From: Oscillospiraceae bacterium
Lineage (GTDB): Bacteria > Bacillota > Clostridia > Oscillospirales > Ruminococcaceae
DNA: 64,000 nucleotides
Assembly (NCBI GenBank): GCA_022787085.1
Contig: JALFVE010000056.1
Span: forward strand, 52,702 to 116,701
Direction: 5' to 3'
Shown here: one piece after another, positions 48,739 through 59,562 of the stretch
How the letters are laid out: the number at the start of each line of letters is the position of its first letter
Position numbering within the stretch: position 1 is the stretch's first letter
The notes under the pieces: generated by a model
Told to the model about the DNA's origin: nothing
The model's database searches: none
What the model saw: only the letters and a program-made list of their open reading frames with translations
Program-made: the position numbers and the translations under genes

Positions 48739-48786
48739 TTGACATTTGTCTGAATTTATGATAACATATTTTCAAATCATTGTCAA
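48739..48786. promoter_or_regulatory. overlapping divergent promoters
   Basis: Plus: TTGACA(48739-48744)-17-TAACAT(48762-48767). Minus: TTGACA(48786-48781)-17-TATCAT(48763-48758). The -10 boxes overlap. Confidence 0.7.
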
Positions 48787-48800
48787 CAAAGGGGATATTT

Positions 48801-49223
48801 ATGATTAAAAACACCAATGAAATGCAGCAGGAAATACAAAACGCTGATAATATTTATGATGTACTTGATAAAAATCGTGAAAGCTTTCGCTTTGAGGAGC
48901 TGACTGACTATCTGAAAGCTCTGCTTGACAGGAAAAGCATAAAGCCCGCCGATGCAATTCGCAAAAGCGGAATTGACCGCTGCTACGGTCATCAGATTAT
49001 TTCGGGCAGAAAAGCTCCCTCCCGAGACAAGCTTATTGCCCTGTCCTTCGGAATGGAGCTCTCTCTTGATGAGGTCAACGATCTCTTAAAAGTCTCACGC
49101 AACCGAACATTATATGCCCGAGACGAACGAGACGCTATAATAATTTTTGCTCTCGCAAACAATCTGGGGCTTATCGAAACCAATCAGCTGTTGTTTGATA
49201 AAGGAATTGAAATAATATCATAA
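48801..49223 (+). CDS. HTH (XRE-like) protein
   Basis: DYLKALLDRKSIKPADAIRKSGIDRCYGHQIISGRKAPSRDKLIALSFGMELSLDEVNDLLKVSR. Confidence 0.75.
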   Translation: MIKNTNEMQQEIQNADNIYDVLDKNRESFRFEELTDYLKALLDRKSIKPADAIRKSGIDRCYGHQIISGRKAPSRDKLIALSFGMELSLDEVNDLLKVSRNRTLYARDERDAIIIFALANNLGLIETNQLLFDKGIEIIS

Positions 49224-49258
49224 GGGCTGCTGCAGCTTTTCGCTGCAGCAGCCCTTTT
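49223..49258. terminator. bidirectional terminator
   Basis: AGGGCTGCTGCAGC-TTTT-CGCTGCAGCAGCCCTTTT. Confidence 0.88.
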
Positions 49259-49271
49259 CAACTTCAATTAT

Positions 49272-52200
49272 TTACTTTTGATTGGATTTCCTTGAATACA
49301 ATGCCAGTCCGATAAAGGCTGCTGAAAGGAACAGTCCTGTGGGGATAAGCACTCTTGCAGCTGTGCTCCTTGAGACTTCATCCTCATCTGCATTCATACC
49401 TGCTCCTGCGGCAACATCCTCGCCCGAAGCGGAAGAATGTTTCTTGGTTGTATAGTAAACAGGGTAATCAAAAGGTTCTGTTGTGGTAACAGTCGTCCAT
49501 ACAGATGTCACATGAGATGTAACAGTATTTTCGGAAGCAGAGGTTACAGTATCAGAAGAAATAATTGTGGAATTTTCGGAATTGCCTGTTGTTGTTTCCT
49601 CGGGAACGGTTGTAACACTGCCTTCGGATACTGTTCCGGTTGTTTCTTCGGGGACGGTTGTTTCAGACGCTGAGGTCGTCGTTTCGTCCGAAACAGTAGT
49701 TGTATCCTCGGATATGCTCTCGGAAGAAACGGTCGTCTCCTCAGGAATAACATCATCTCTCATGATTATAACGCCGTTATCGGTCTCTGCACCGGTTGAT
49801 ACGATTCCGTTATTGTTAACGGTAAACTGTATCTCCTCTGCAATCTTATATCCGACAGGGGCTGTTTTCTCAACAAGCACATAACTTCCCGCAGGAAGGA
49901 TAATTGTTTTTTCGAAAGTACCCGATGTCCAGCTTGTTATGAGTGTACGGTTGGAATCAGCAATGCTGTACATCTCAAGCATTGCTCCGGGAAGCTCGTT
50001 TGTACCGTTTATGGTCCTCTTGGATATCTTTACTTCAAACGAATCGGGTGAATAAGTGTTTGTAACAGCTATGTTCTTATTAACGGGTAAATTTGCAGGC
50101 GGAGCAGTTATTTCGCTTCTGCTGTCAAGTACAAAAGTATTATCGCTGCTGCCGTTAACACTCATTATGTAGCTGCCGCTGATATTCTCCTCCACAAGAT
50201 ATTTCACAGGAGTTCTGACAAGAGTATCATCGCTGCCTCGTGAATAGGTATAAATCGGAAGCTCATCAAAGGTGTAGGTCTGATCGGCTGCAGAATAGCT
50301 TGCGGCATTGATTACCTCGTTGGTGCTCAGGTTTTTGATAGAAATAGATCCGATGTCAAGAGTCGGACGTGATGCTGAATCTCCGCCCACCCAGTTCTTG
50401 GTGATAACGACAGTTCCTATTTCTTTCTCGGGAGCTGTAAATGTATTTGTGAGATTCAGCTCGGTATCGGAACCGAGTGCAGCAGATGGAGTATAAACTG
50501 CGCCGTCGGCAGAATATTCAGCTGTATAGCCGTCAATATATTTCTCCGCAAGCTTCCACTTGAAGTATTTATGCTCACTTTCAGAGCCTGTTCTGTCCTC
50601 AACGATAAGGTCTTCAACGGTATAGGTCCATTCGCCGCTGCTGTTTACGTCAGGCTCAATGACCACTGTTTTTGTATCGACTTTTCCGTTTTCACCCTGA
50701 GTGGTATCAATAGCTCCATTTCTTCCAAGAAGCTGATACTTTTCAAGAACTAATGTAATGCTTGAGGGAGCCGGAATAGAATAACCGTTGTTATCCCAGG
50801 TCTTTGTTCCGCTGATTTTGATCTTGGTGTAACCTGTGTTGGACGTGGAGCTCTGTTCAGATCTGTACACGCTTTCATCAAGAACAGCTCGGGTATCATA
50901 GCTGCCTCTTCCGCTGATCTCCACAGAGTTTCCGAACATATTTCCGATCTGATCATCGGAATACTGTCCATTAAGAGGTATCTGCTTTACTTTAACCTTG
51001 TAGGTAATTACGCAGGCTGTCTTATCGGGGATAGTGAATGTCAGCTTTCTGCTTACGGGATCATAGCCATCAAAGCTGCACTGTCCCACGGGAGTAATTG
51101 CAACGGAACCGTCGACATAGGTAAGCCTTGAGCCCAGTGTATCCGTAACAGTCATGGTGTTTCCGCCGTTGAGCATTGCCTTTTCGGAGTTTAATTCGAT
51201 TTTGTACTCGGCATACTGACCTGTGCTATCGGATGGACTGCCTATTACTGTTTTGGTAATAACATTTCCGGATGTGATATTATACTGTTTTGTTGCGTCG
51301 CCCTGTGACATTTTGCCTGAAATTTTGGTTACTGCCGTGTTTTTGATCTCATGGGTCTGTCCGTCGTCAAAATATTCATTATATTTATCGGCAGTAATAT
51401 CGGTAATGATGCCGATATTCAGAAGGTTATACTCATAACCGTTAGTTTTGGCGTTAAGAGCGGCTGCAAGTTCAGCATCAAGTGTGATGGTCACTGTAAG
51501 CGTATTTCCTACAATAACTGCGGGAACTTCAGTATTATAAATGGTATTGCTGCTATTGAAAGGCGAATCTCCGCCCCAGCTGTCGGTAACACAGAGCTTT
51601 ACTGTATCTCCGACAAACTCAAAATCCGTATTGCTAAGGGTATCCGTAACGGTTATTTCCTGTCCTGCAGAAAGATCAACATCGCTTGCCTTCTGGAAAG
51701 CTACAGACCAGCAAATCGGATAGTTCATAACATCTGTTATTCCCAGATTCCTTTTCTGATCTTCATTAAGCGTTAAGGCTCTTTTTGTAGTTTTCAGGCT
51801 TAAAAAGTCCCTTTTGGCGGTATCGCTGCCTTTTTTAGCATTTCCTTCCTCAGTGACGACTTTAACTTCTGCGCTGTTGATTAATTTCTGAGCATCGGCG
51901 ATATCAGGTTCGGCAACATATACCTTGTATGTGAGCTTGACTGTTTTTCTTCTGTAACTGCCGGGGTTACTGCAAGTGATATTATATTCGTTATAATTGC
52001 TCCAATCATTGGCTCTGACTGCGGTCCAGTCACTTGAAGAAGCGGGCACACCGTCAACTGTAACGCTGATAATGTCAAGTCCGACGCCTGAAATACTATC
52101 GGGCTTGCCGGACATTGTCCAGTCATTATCAATTGTCATTTTGTCGTAAATTGTGATACTTCCGATGGGCGTATCGGGAACGCTGAACTCCACTGACCAG

Positions 52201-53614
52201 ACAAGCTCCCGATCTGCGTCTGTGACATTTTCGGAAACTAGCCGCTTGTCCACTGTAACATCACTGACAGCGGCAGGTATTACTGCGTCAGCCTCCTTGG
52301 AATCCTTCAATTCAGAATGATCCTTGGGGTATGTCTCGACTTTGTTTTTAGCTGTAATAGAAGTCTCGCTGTTTCTGTCAGCTTCACTTACTGTAGTGTA
52401 GTAAGTAAAAATATATTTTCCATCGGTAAAGGCGGAAACGGGGATATCCATGGTAAAACCGTCTCCCGATGCAGAAGCATATACGGGCAGAGAATCAATC
52501 GTGCCGCAGTGACTTACGGGAATATCGTTTACTGTAATTTTTCCGTTGCTGAGAGTACCTGCAGAAACAGTAACGGTCCACAGTATCTTGCCTGTATCAT
52601 TGTCATATGTTCCAGTTTTCACGGATGAAGGAGCAACAAACACAGCATTTGCTTCTGAATATGCAGGCTCAGTCTCATCCGAATCGGCAGTTACCTTGTT
52701 TTTGTCCGAGATCGTAAATTCGCCGGAAGGAAGCTTCATTCTGCATTTTATCTGATATACGGGATAATACTCACCTTCTACGGGGAGGGAATCTACAGAG
52801 GCGGTATATTCGTTTCCGCTTTGGGTAAAGCTTAATCCCGTGATAGTGCTTTCAAGCAGCACAAGCTCGCAGTCCTCGGGGACTGTATCGGTTATAGTTA
52901 CATTTGTAAGGGTGTTGCCGTCATAAACAGCGGAACCGGATACTTTTATTATGTAATCCTGATAATAGATGCCATCCTCGTAACCGATGCTGCCAACCGT
53001 GTCCTTGGATACAAATATCCTTGAGTCCTCACGGTAAATATTGACAGGGATATTATCGTCAAAGATTTTCAGGATCTTATTATCTCCATCGTTTCCAAGC
53101 CCTGTGATATCAAGGATACCGTCAATGCTTGCGCTTCCCTGCTTGCCTGTCTCACCGATATCCTCCTTGAATGCGATATAGAGCTTATTATCTTTTATGT
53201 AGTGGCAGGCGATCTGTCCGTCATCGTCGACCTTCGGAAAGGTTTTGTCTGCAAAATCAATTGCGGGACACTGCTCTGCCAGATCTATCACAATACATCT
53301 TCTGGTTTTATTGCCATCTGTATCTTCGGAATAGGATTTGTCACTGTAACTCCAGCTGATGCTGAATTTGATCCTGTCCCCGTCCTTCAGTTCGGCTTCG
53401 GCAATAGGAGTAACGTCATTTACCTTGACATCTAACGCATTTATCGTAAATCCCTTGTGATCCTCTGAGCTGTAACGCACCTCTTCATAATTATAATCAT
53501 CATCCGGCAGCTCTATCGCCTCAATATCCCGAACCGATTGGGGCATTATCATAAAAGCCGTCAGAACAGCAAGCAGGAACGCCCCTAATCGTGCGTACCA
53601 TTTTTTTGTTTCAT
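49272..53614 (-). CDS. large surface protein with Cna-B/SpaA-like domains, Thr-rich stalk and C-terminal TM; signal peptide out of frame
   Basis: ORF 49272..53552; GTKTWDNNGYSIPAPSSITLVLEKY and VVITKNWVGGD Cna-B-like, SKRTINGTNELPGAMLEMYSI SpaA-like; upstream in-frame KKWYARLGAFLLAVLTAFMIMPQS lacks an ATG unless one nt is added to the A7 run at 53601-53607. Confidence 0.8.
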
Positions 53615-53980
53615 ACTATATCCATTCCTTTCATAATAGCTTTGTACATTTTTGACAGGCGTTTAGATAATTTTATTATACATGCATTGTATATTATTGT
53701 CAACAGGAAAAAATTACTTTCATTTATTATGACAAAAAAATATATAATTTTTATGCATTTCTCCGCATATTATAAATGGCTGACTTTTCCATATCCATAT
53801 AAATTGCCGTGATAATTTCAAAGCCTTTTTATTGACAAAACAAATCCGAAAGTATATAATAAAATAAAGTAAATGTTTAATCTTTATGAAGGCATCATCT
53901 GATCGGCAGAATGAAGGAAAATCGGAATGTTATATTCCAATAAGGGTATTTGAAAAATTTTTTCAGCAGGAGGAATTTAA

Positions 53981-54403
53981 ATGATACTTATAGGAAAGAA
54001 ATTGAGCCCAACGGTTTCATTCATTCTTTATGATGAAGAAACAGAAAAAATTACTGAAGCTGGCAATACCGAAATGACAAATCTGATACTAAATAAAACG
54101 GTTTCAAACGCTCAGCTGGAAAATACCGTTATTAAAATGACGGACGGCAATCTCAAGGTCATCGACCCAAAAAACGCACATAATGTGTTCTATGTGCTTG
54201 GCTGTACAGACGGGATTTACTCTTTGATCGACGGTACAGGCGAGATTTGGAAAATGAGCCTGAATGCGGCAAAAGTATTTCTGGAACAAGGTAAGAGAAA
54301 GCTGACAAATGCAAAGCTTTGTTCCGATAAGATCGTCATAAACAAGCATCGGAATTATTCAACTGCTCTGAGGCGTTCCACAGAGCATTATCATCAATCA
54401 TGA
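53981..54403 (+). CDS. 140-aa protein of unknown function
   Basis: RBS AGGAGGAATTTAAATG; promoter TTGACA-17-TATAAT upstream; paralogous 5' fragment at 38332. Confidence 0.65.
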   Translation: MILIGKKLSPTVSFILYDEETEKITEAGNTEMTNLILNKTVSNAQLENTVIKMTDGNLKVIDPKNAHNVFYVLGCTDGIYSLIDGTGEIWKMSLNAAKVFLEQGKRKLTNAKLCSDKIVINKHRNYSTALRRSTEHYHQS

Positions 54404-54661
54404 TATAATATTAATAACCAATTAGCAAGAGTATTTTTTTGAAATTTTGTTTATATTTCCAAAAACATCTTGCAATTTTCAAAAAAACATGTTATAATGA
54501 TTGTAGTTCAGGGAAAATGTTATGTCCATTCCTATAATATTGTTGTCCGATCGGCAGTATAATGACAATTTTGGGATGACGGCAGCAGAACATTTTCACC
54601 TCAAATATCTTACTATGCGTTTTTTGTTATCACTCAAATTTATTAAGGAGGTCATTTAAAG

Positions 54662-55462
54662 ATGGACAGATTAAAAGGTAAGGTCGCTATCGTAACAGGC
54701 TCCACCAGCGGTATTGGCGTTGGAATTGCAAAGCTTTTTGCAGCTGAGGGCGCTAAAGTAGTTATCTGCGGCCGCCGTGAAGCAAAGGGACAGGCTGTGG
54801 TTGACAGCATTACTGCCGATGGCGGAGAAGCATTTTACCATTTTATGGATATCACTGCAACCGAGAGCATCGAGGCTCTTCTTGCCGATACTGTCAAGAA
54901 ATACGGAAAGATCGATATTCTCGTTAATAACGCCGCAAATGTGGGCTTGAAGGACGGTCGTGTGGACGAGCTTACTCTTGAAATGTGGGATAACATTTTC
55001 CAGAGCGATATCCGGGGCACCTTCTATGCTATCAAGTGTGCTCTTCCTTACATGAAGGAAAACAAGGGCGGCTCCATCATAAACATCGGCTCCATGGCTT
55101 CCTGCGGCGGCGACTTAGGCTCTACCGCTTATGCCTGCGCAAAGGCGGGAGTTGATATGCTCACCAAGTCCACTGCGCTTCAGTACGGCAAGGATAATAT
55201 CCGCTGCAACTGCGTTCGTCCCGGACTTATCGTTACTCCCGAAAACGAGGCTTATGTTCCTCAGGCGCTCAAGGATGTTTTCCTGAATAACATTATGGTA
55301 AACCGTTACGGCGCTCCTGCTGATATTGCAAATATGTGCGTTTATCTGGCTTCCGATGAAAGCGAATACTTCACAGGTCAGGTCGTTACGGTTGACGGCG
55401 GTCTGAATGCTCATGTTTCTACTGTCGGAGAGTTCAAAAAGCTCAATTCCCGCACATGGTGA
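54662..55462 (+). CDS. SDR-family NAD(P)-dependent oxidoreductase
   Basis: GKVAIVTGSTSGIGVGIAKLFAAEGAKVVICGRRE, NNAANVG, INIGSMAS...AYACAKAG (S-Y-K), C-term GQVVTVDGGL. Confidence 0.93.
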   Translation: MDRLKGKVAIVTGSTSGIGVGIAKLFAAEGAKVVICGRREAKGQAVVDSITADGGEAFYHFMDITATESIEALLADTVKKYGKIDILVNNAANVGLKDGRVDELTLEMWDNIFQSDIRGTFYAIKCALPYMKENKGGSIINIGSMASCGGDLGSTAYACAKAGVDMLTKSTALQYGKDNIRCNCVRPGLIVTPENEAYVPQALKDVFLNNIMVNRYGAPADIANMCVYLASDESEYFTGQVVTVDGGLNAHVSTVGEFKKLNSRTW

Positions 55463-55515
55463 TTTGTCTGCGCTGAATCGTTAATGCGCCAATAATACAT
55501 AATTATTTCATTAAA

Positions 55516-55558
55516 AAACACATTTTCCGTGATTGCTTACGGAAAATGTGTTTTTTAA
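55516..55558. terminator. bidirectional terminator
   Basis: AAAAAACACATTTTCCGT-GATTGCTT-ACGGAAAATGTGTTTTTT. Confidence 0.9.
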
Positions 55559-55566
55559 TATTTTTC

Positions 55567-58500
55567 TCAGGAGCCCTCATAGCCTGATATTTCGCAATCG
55601 GTCATTGTCAGATGCTCATTGTCTGCAAAAACGATATGCGGATCGGCTGCTGCAACATATACAATTCCGCTGCATTTGTTAATTGCGACCTCTGCCCTTT
55701 TATCGCTGCTTCCAACAGCAAAGCATTTCTTGCCCTCTATTCTGATATCGCAGGAGGAGTCTGAAATATTAACCTCTCCCCCGCCCTTTTCATATCCTAT
55801 GCCGTGAATGTTTTTTCCGTTATATTTCATAACGATATTGCAGTCCGAAATGTTAATAATGCCATTTGCCGCATCAACCGAATAAATTCCCGAGATATTG
55901 TCACCTTCAGCCTTTACTTTGAACCCGGAATCGATGACAGAGGCTTCTATGCCTGTTCCGAAGCTGCCCATTGCTATTCCATCGGCACACAGAAGCCTGA
56001 ATGACGCCGATGAACCGGTGATGTTCATTATCGGCTTGGAATAAAAGCAGCCTATTCCCAGAACCTTCTTTCCGCTGATATCGACAATTAATTCCTCTGT
56101 TCTGATGTCGATCTTTGATTGGCTGCGGTTATATCCTCCGCCTATGGCAACGCTCTTCTCGGCGGCTGTTCTGATCTCCAGACGATTTTTAAGATAAATG
56201 CCGATATTTCCGTAGGAATGACTGAGATCGCAGCCGATGGCAAATTTCTGATCCGACTGAGGAACCACCGAGAGCCTGCCGCTGCCTACTATTTTCAGCT
56301 CGGCGTTTTCGGGAACAAGGATCGAGCCCGAAATAAATACCTCTCCCGATATATTCAGAGTAAGCTTGCTGTTCCTGCCTATGATAATGCTTGAATCGCC
56401 ATGCTCATTTTTCAGCTCAACGTCGCAAAGATTCAGCGTACATTCAATATTATCCTTGATAATGACCATCAGATCAGATGTATAGCCCACGCTTCCTGTT
56501 AATGTATAATAGCTGCCGCTGATGAATATTTCTGTGAAATTATCAAGATCCAGAGATTTTATATCATTCTTGGTTTCATCGCAGGTGAAATAGGTCTTCG
56601 GAGCATATGTATTCTTGCTCTGAGAATAAAATCTGACGATTTCCTCCGCTATTTCGGGTTCAATGGAATTTACCAGATTATAGGAGGGCCTTGCGGTATA
56701 ATATCCCTGTATCAGATCAACTCCCATTGATATTACCGTAGAAAGCTCCTCCACTGTTTCTACGCCCTCGGCAAGAACATTGAAATTATTATCATGTGCA
56801 TATTCGATAATATTTCTTGTAAAGTGCTGCTTGCGCTTGTCCGACTGAATATTCATTATTAAGCTGCGGTCAATTTTTACGCAATGAGGCATAAAATTCA
56901 GAAGATTGCTGATATTTGAATAGCCGGTTCCGTAATCGTCAATGGCGATCTTGAATTTCATCTTTCGGCTTCTGTCAATTATCGCCTTGAGCTGTTCGGA
57001 ATTTGCCTCGGTCTGCTCGGTAAATTCTATTACCACATTTTCCATGACGCTTTTGAATTTAGAATACAGCTCGTCAAAATCCTCATCGGAAAGAAAGCAC
57101 GAGGGAATACTGTTAACAAACAGAAGCCTGCAGCCAAATTCTTCACGATGCTCATACAGAAAGCCGAAGGTATTGAGCATAGTCAGACGCTCCACATCTC
57201 CCAGCCTTCCAAGAGCGGAAGCGTGTTTCAGGATCGCTACGGGCGATATCCTTGCTTCCCCGCTGGACCTCATCAGAGCTTCATATGCAAATATTTCCCC
57301 TGTATGAGCATCAATGATCGGCTGGAACTGATATTGCAGCAAATTATCATTGAGCATTTTTGCAACATACCTGCGCTCGTTGGGATCGTATTCCTCTGCG
57401 CCCGAAGGCAAATTCATCAGACGATTTTTTTGGTGATTATCCTTTGTCATATTACGCTGATATGCCGCGTCATAGGGCAGTTTGTCCAGCAGCTCTTTTG
57501 AATCGAAAACCGCAGTCACCCTGGAATAGAAGATATGAATTCCATATCCGTTTGCGCTTGTGCTGTTATAGGAATCAAGATTTCTTTCAAGCTTTACAGG
57601 CACCTCGTCTGCGGGATTGTCATTATCAAGGATACCCGCAATAATAAACTCGTCGCCGCTGACTCTTACGCAGATATCTCCGTCGCCTGCACAGTTATTC
57701 AGGATAACAGCCATTTTCTGAAGGACCTTGTCGCCCTCCTTATAGCCGTATGCTTTATTTATGCCGTTCAGATTATCCACGTCCACGGAGATTATTCTGA
57801 GAAGCTTTCCCTTGCTCCTGTTAAATTCCTCTGTCATTATCCGCTTGAAGCCGCGCATATTCAGAAGACCTGTCAGCTGATCTCGTATCTGCGCATTTGT
57901 GGTATCGTCACAATATATCGTATGTCTGCGCTGCTTCTCCAGCGCTCTGGTCACATATCTGAGCCATTTTACAAATACGCTGTCGTACATAGCTCCGCTG
58001 TCCCCGAAGGAAAGGACGATATATCCGAAGTTGATCTTATCAAAATGAAGAGGTGTGAATATAAATGAAGAAGGCTTGTCCCTTTTTTCAAAAATAAAAG
58101 GAAGCATTTCGCTGCGGCTGAATTTCCGCTCGGTATCTACAGAGCCCTGACCCTCTATCCTCATATACGGAAGCTCCATTACATCGGAATAATCGGTAAT
58201 ATCGGCGCTTATATGCATAATATTCTCGTTCAGACACATCCAGAAGCTCTTTAAGCCGCTGATATAGAAGGTGTACCAGTCCAGCTTCCAGAGAAATTCG
58301 GAAAAATCGGGTGCGCTGAACAGCTCATCCTGCATATAGTTATAGCATGAATCAAAGCCGTTGTCTCCATAGGGAAGGAGATCCCGCCTTGCCGCCTCCG
58401 ACAGCATATGAAGGTCAATATGTCCGCAGCCGCAGCTGATTCCCCGAACCAACTCGGAAGAGCTGCTCTCGGAAGGAACATATTCCGAGTGATTTATCAT

Positions 58501-59292
58501 GGAAATTAGCTTGCGGGCAGCGTTTATTGCTATCCCCGAGGGATCTCTTTTTACAGAGGTGATATTTATCTTGTCGGTGGTATAAGGCTCACCGAAACAG
58601 CTGCCTGTAACGATTATATCCTCGGGAACAGAAATATTTCTGCGGTAAAGCTCGCCGATCACAGACACCGCCGCATAATCGCTGCAGCAGATCACAGCCT
58701 GTGGAAGCCCCTTTTCGATAAGGCTGTCGGCAATAGCGCCGTAATCCCCGAAAAGCTCTCTGCCGTAATAAACCATTCCCTCGGGTATAGATATTCCATG
58801 CCTTTCTATTGCGGATAAAAAGCTTTTTCTCAGGCAGTCGAAATACTCAGAATTTTCATATCCGCCCACGAACGCAGCTGTTTTAACTCCATGGACCTCC
58901 GCCAGATGGCTCACTGCAATTTCTGCACATTCATCGTAATCGAAAACGGTATTGTTATTATGAGGCTCGTATTCGTCTATGTACACCACAGGCTTTCCGA
59001 TCCTTTTGAGCTTATCCTCCACCGACTTACGAATATCCTCGCTGTTAAGCCCCTTCAGAAATGCAATTACTCCGTCAACGCTGTCGTAATTCACGATCTC
59101 AAAAAGCTTGTTTTCCATGGATATGTCCTCATGCCTTGTGAGGAGGGTGGAAAAAACCGCAACATCCATATCTGCAGCAAAAAGCTCCTTCTGGATATAA
59201 TTCAGAGCTCCGCAAATAAAGCTTCTGTCCGCCTCGTCTACGAGAACAGCAATCAAAGGTCTGCGCTTGTCCAAATAAATCTCTCCGCTCAT
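55567..59292 (-). CDS. LacI-type ligand-binding domain + GGDEF + EAL + C-terminal beta-solenoid-like repeats
   Basis: AVICCSDYAAVSVIGEL...IIVTGSCFGEPYTTDKINITSV; VRVSGDEFIIAG; YEALMR, IEFTEQ, IDDYGTGYSN, KIDR, AEGVET, QGYYTARP; then about seven ~28-aa repeats; ATG 59292 chosen, TTG at 59340 is an alternative. Confidence 0.88.
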   Translation of the reverse strand: MSGEIYLDKRRPLIAVLVDEADRSFICGALNYIQKELFAADMDVAVFSTLLTRHEDISMENKLFEIVNYDSVDGVIAFLKGLNSEDIRKSVEDKLKRIGKPVVYIDEYEPHNNNTVFDYDECAEIAVSHLAEVHGVKTAAFVGGYENSEYFDCLRKSFLSAIERHGISIPEGMVYYGRELFGDYGAIADSLIEKGLPQAVICCSDYAAVSVIGELYRRNISVPEDIIVTGSCFGEPYTTDKINITSVKRDPSGIAINAARKLISMINHSEYVPSESSSSELVRGISCGCGHIDLHMLSEAARRDLLPYGDNGFDSCYNYMQDELFSAPDFSEFLWKLDWYTFYISGLKSFWMCLNENIMHISADITDYSDVMELPYMRIEGQGSVDTERKFSRSEMLPFIFEKRDKPSSFIFTPLHFDKINFGYIVLSFGDSGAMYDSVFVKWLRYVTRALEKQRRHTIYCDDTTNAQIRDQLTGLLNMRGFKRIMTEEFNRSKGKLLRIISVDVDNLNGINKAYGYKEGDKVLQKMAVILNNCAGDGDICVRVSGDEFIIAGILDNDNPADEVPVKLERNLDSYNSTSANGYGIHIFYSRVTAVFDSKELLDKLPYDAAYQRNMTKDNHQKNRLMNLPSGAEEYDPNERRYVAKMLNDNLLQYQFQPIIDAHTGEIFAYEALMRSSGEARISPVAILKHASALGRLGDVERLTMLNTFGFLYEHREEFGCRLLFVNSIPSCFLSDEDFDELYSKFKSVMENVVIEFTEQTEANSEQLKAIIDRSRKMKFKIAIDDYGTGYSNISNLLNFMPHCVKIDRSLIMNIQSDKRKQHFTRNIIEYAHDNNFNVLAEGVETVEELSTVISMGVDLIQGYYTARPSYNLVNSIEPEIAEEIVRFYSQSKNTYAPKTYFTCDETKNDIKSLDLDNFTEIFISGSYYTLTGSVGYTSDLMVIIKDNIECTLNLCDVELKNEHGDSSIIIGRNSKLTLNISGEVFISGSILVPENAELKIVGSGRLSVVPQSDQKFAIGCDLSHSYGNIGIYLKNRLEIRTAAEKSVAIGGGYNRSQSKIDIRTEELIVDISGKKVLGIGCFYSKPIMNITGSSASFRLLCADGIAMGSFGTGIEASVIDSGFKVKAEGDNISGIYSVDAANGIINISDCNIVMKYNGKNIHGIGYEKGGGEVNISDSSCDIRIEGKKCFAVGSSDKRAEVAINKCSGIVYVAAADPHIVFADNEHLTMTDCEISGYEGS

Positions 59293-59562
59293 TTTTATTT
59301 TCAGGCACACCTTTTGATACAATAAAGGCAAGACCCCCAACGATAAAGATGGAATTGAAAATTATTCCATGCATTATTATATCACATTTTAACAAATTCG
59401 TCAATAGTATTTTAAAAAAATTCGTCATAAAAAATAAAATACTTTGAATTTAAGCGATACAAATTTATTTTGTATAAAATTTAAAATGGATTGAAAATTG
59501 CTGAAAAAAATGATAAAATAAAAATATCAACAGATAATCTCCGAAATAATTCAGGTGAAAAA

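Noticed and set aside
49544-49884. ORFs over the Thr/Ser-rich stalk of the adhesin
   Set aside because: Low-complexity coding repeats open all frames; not independent genes.
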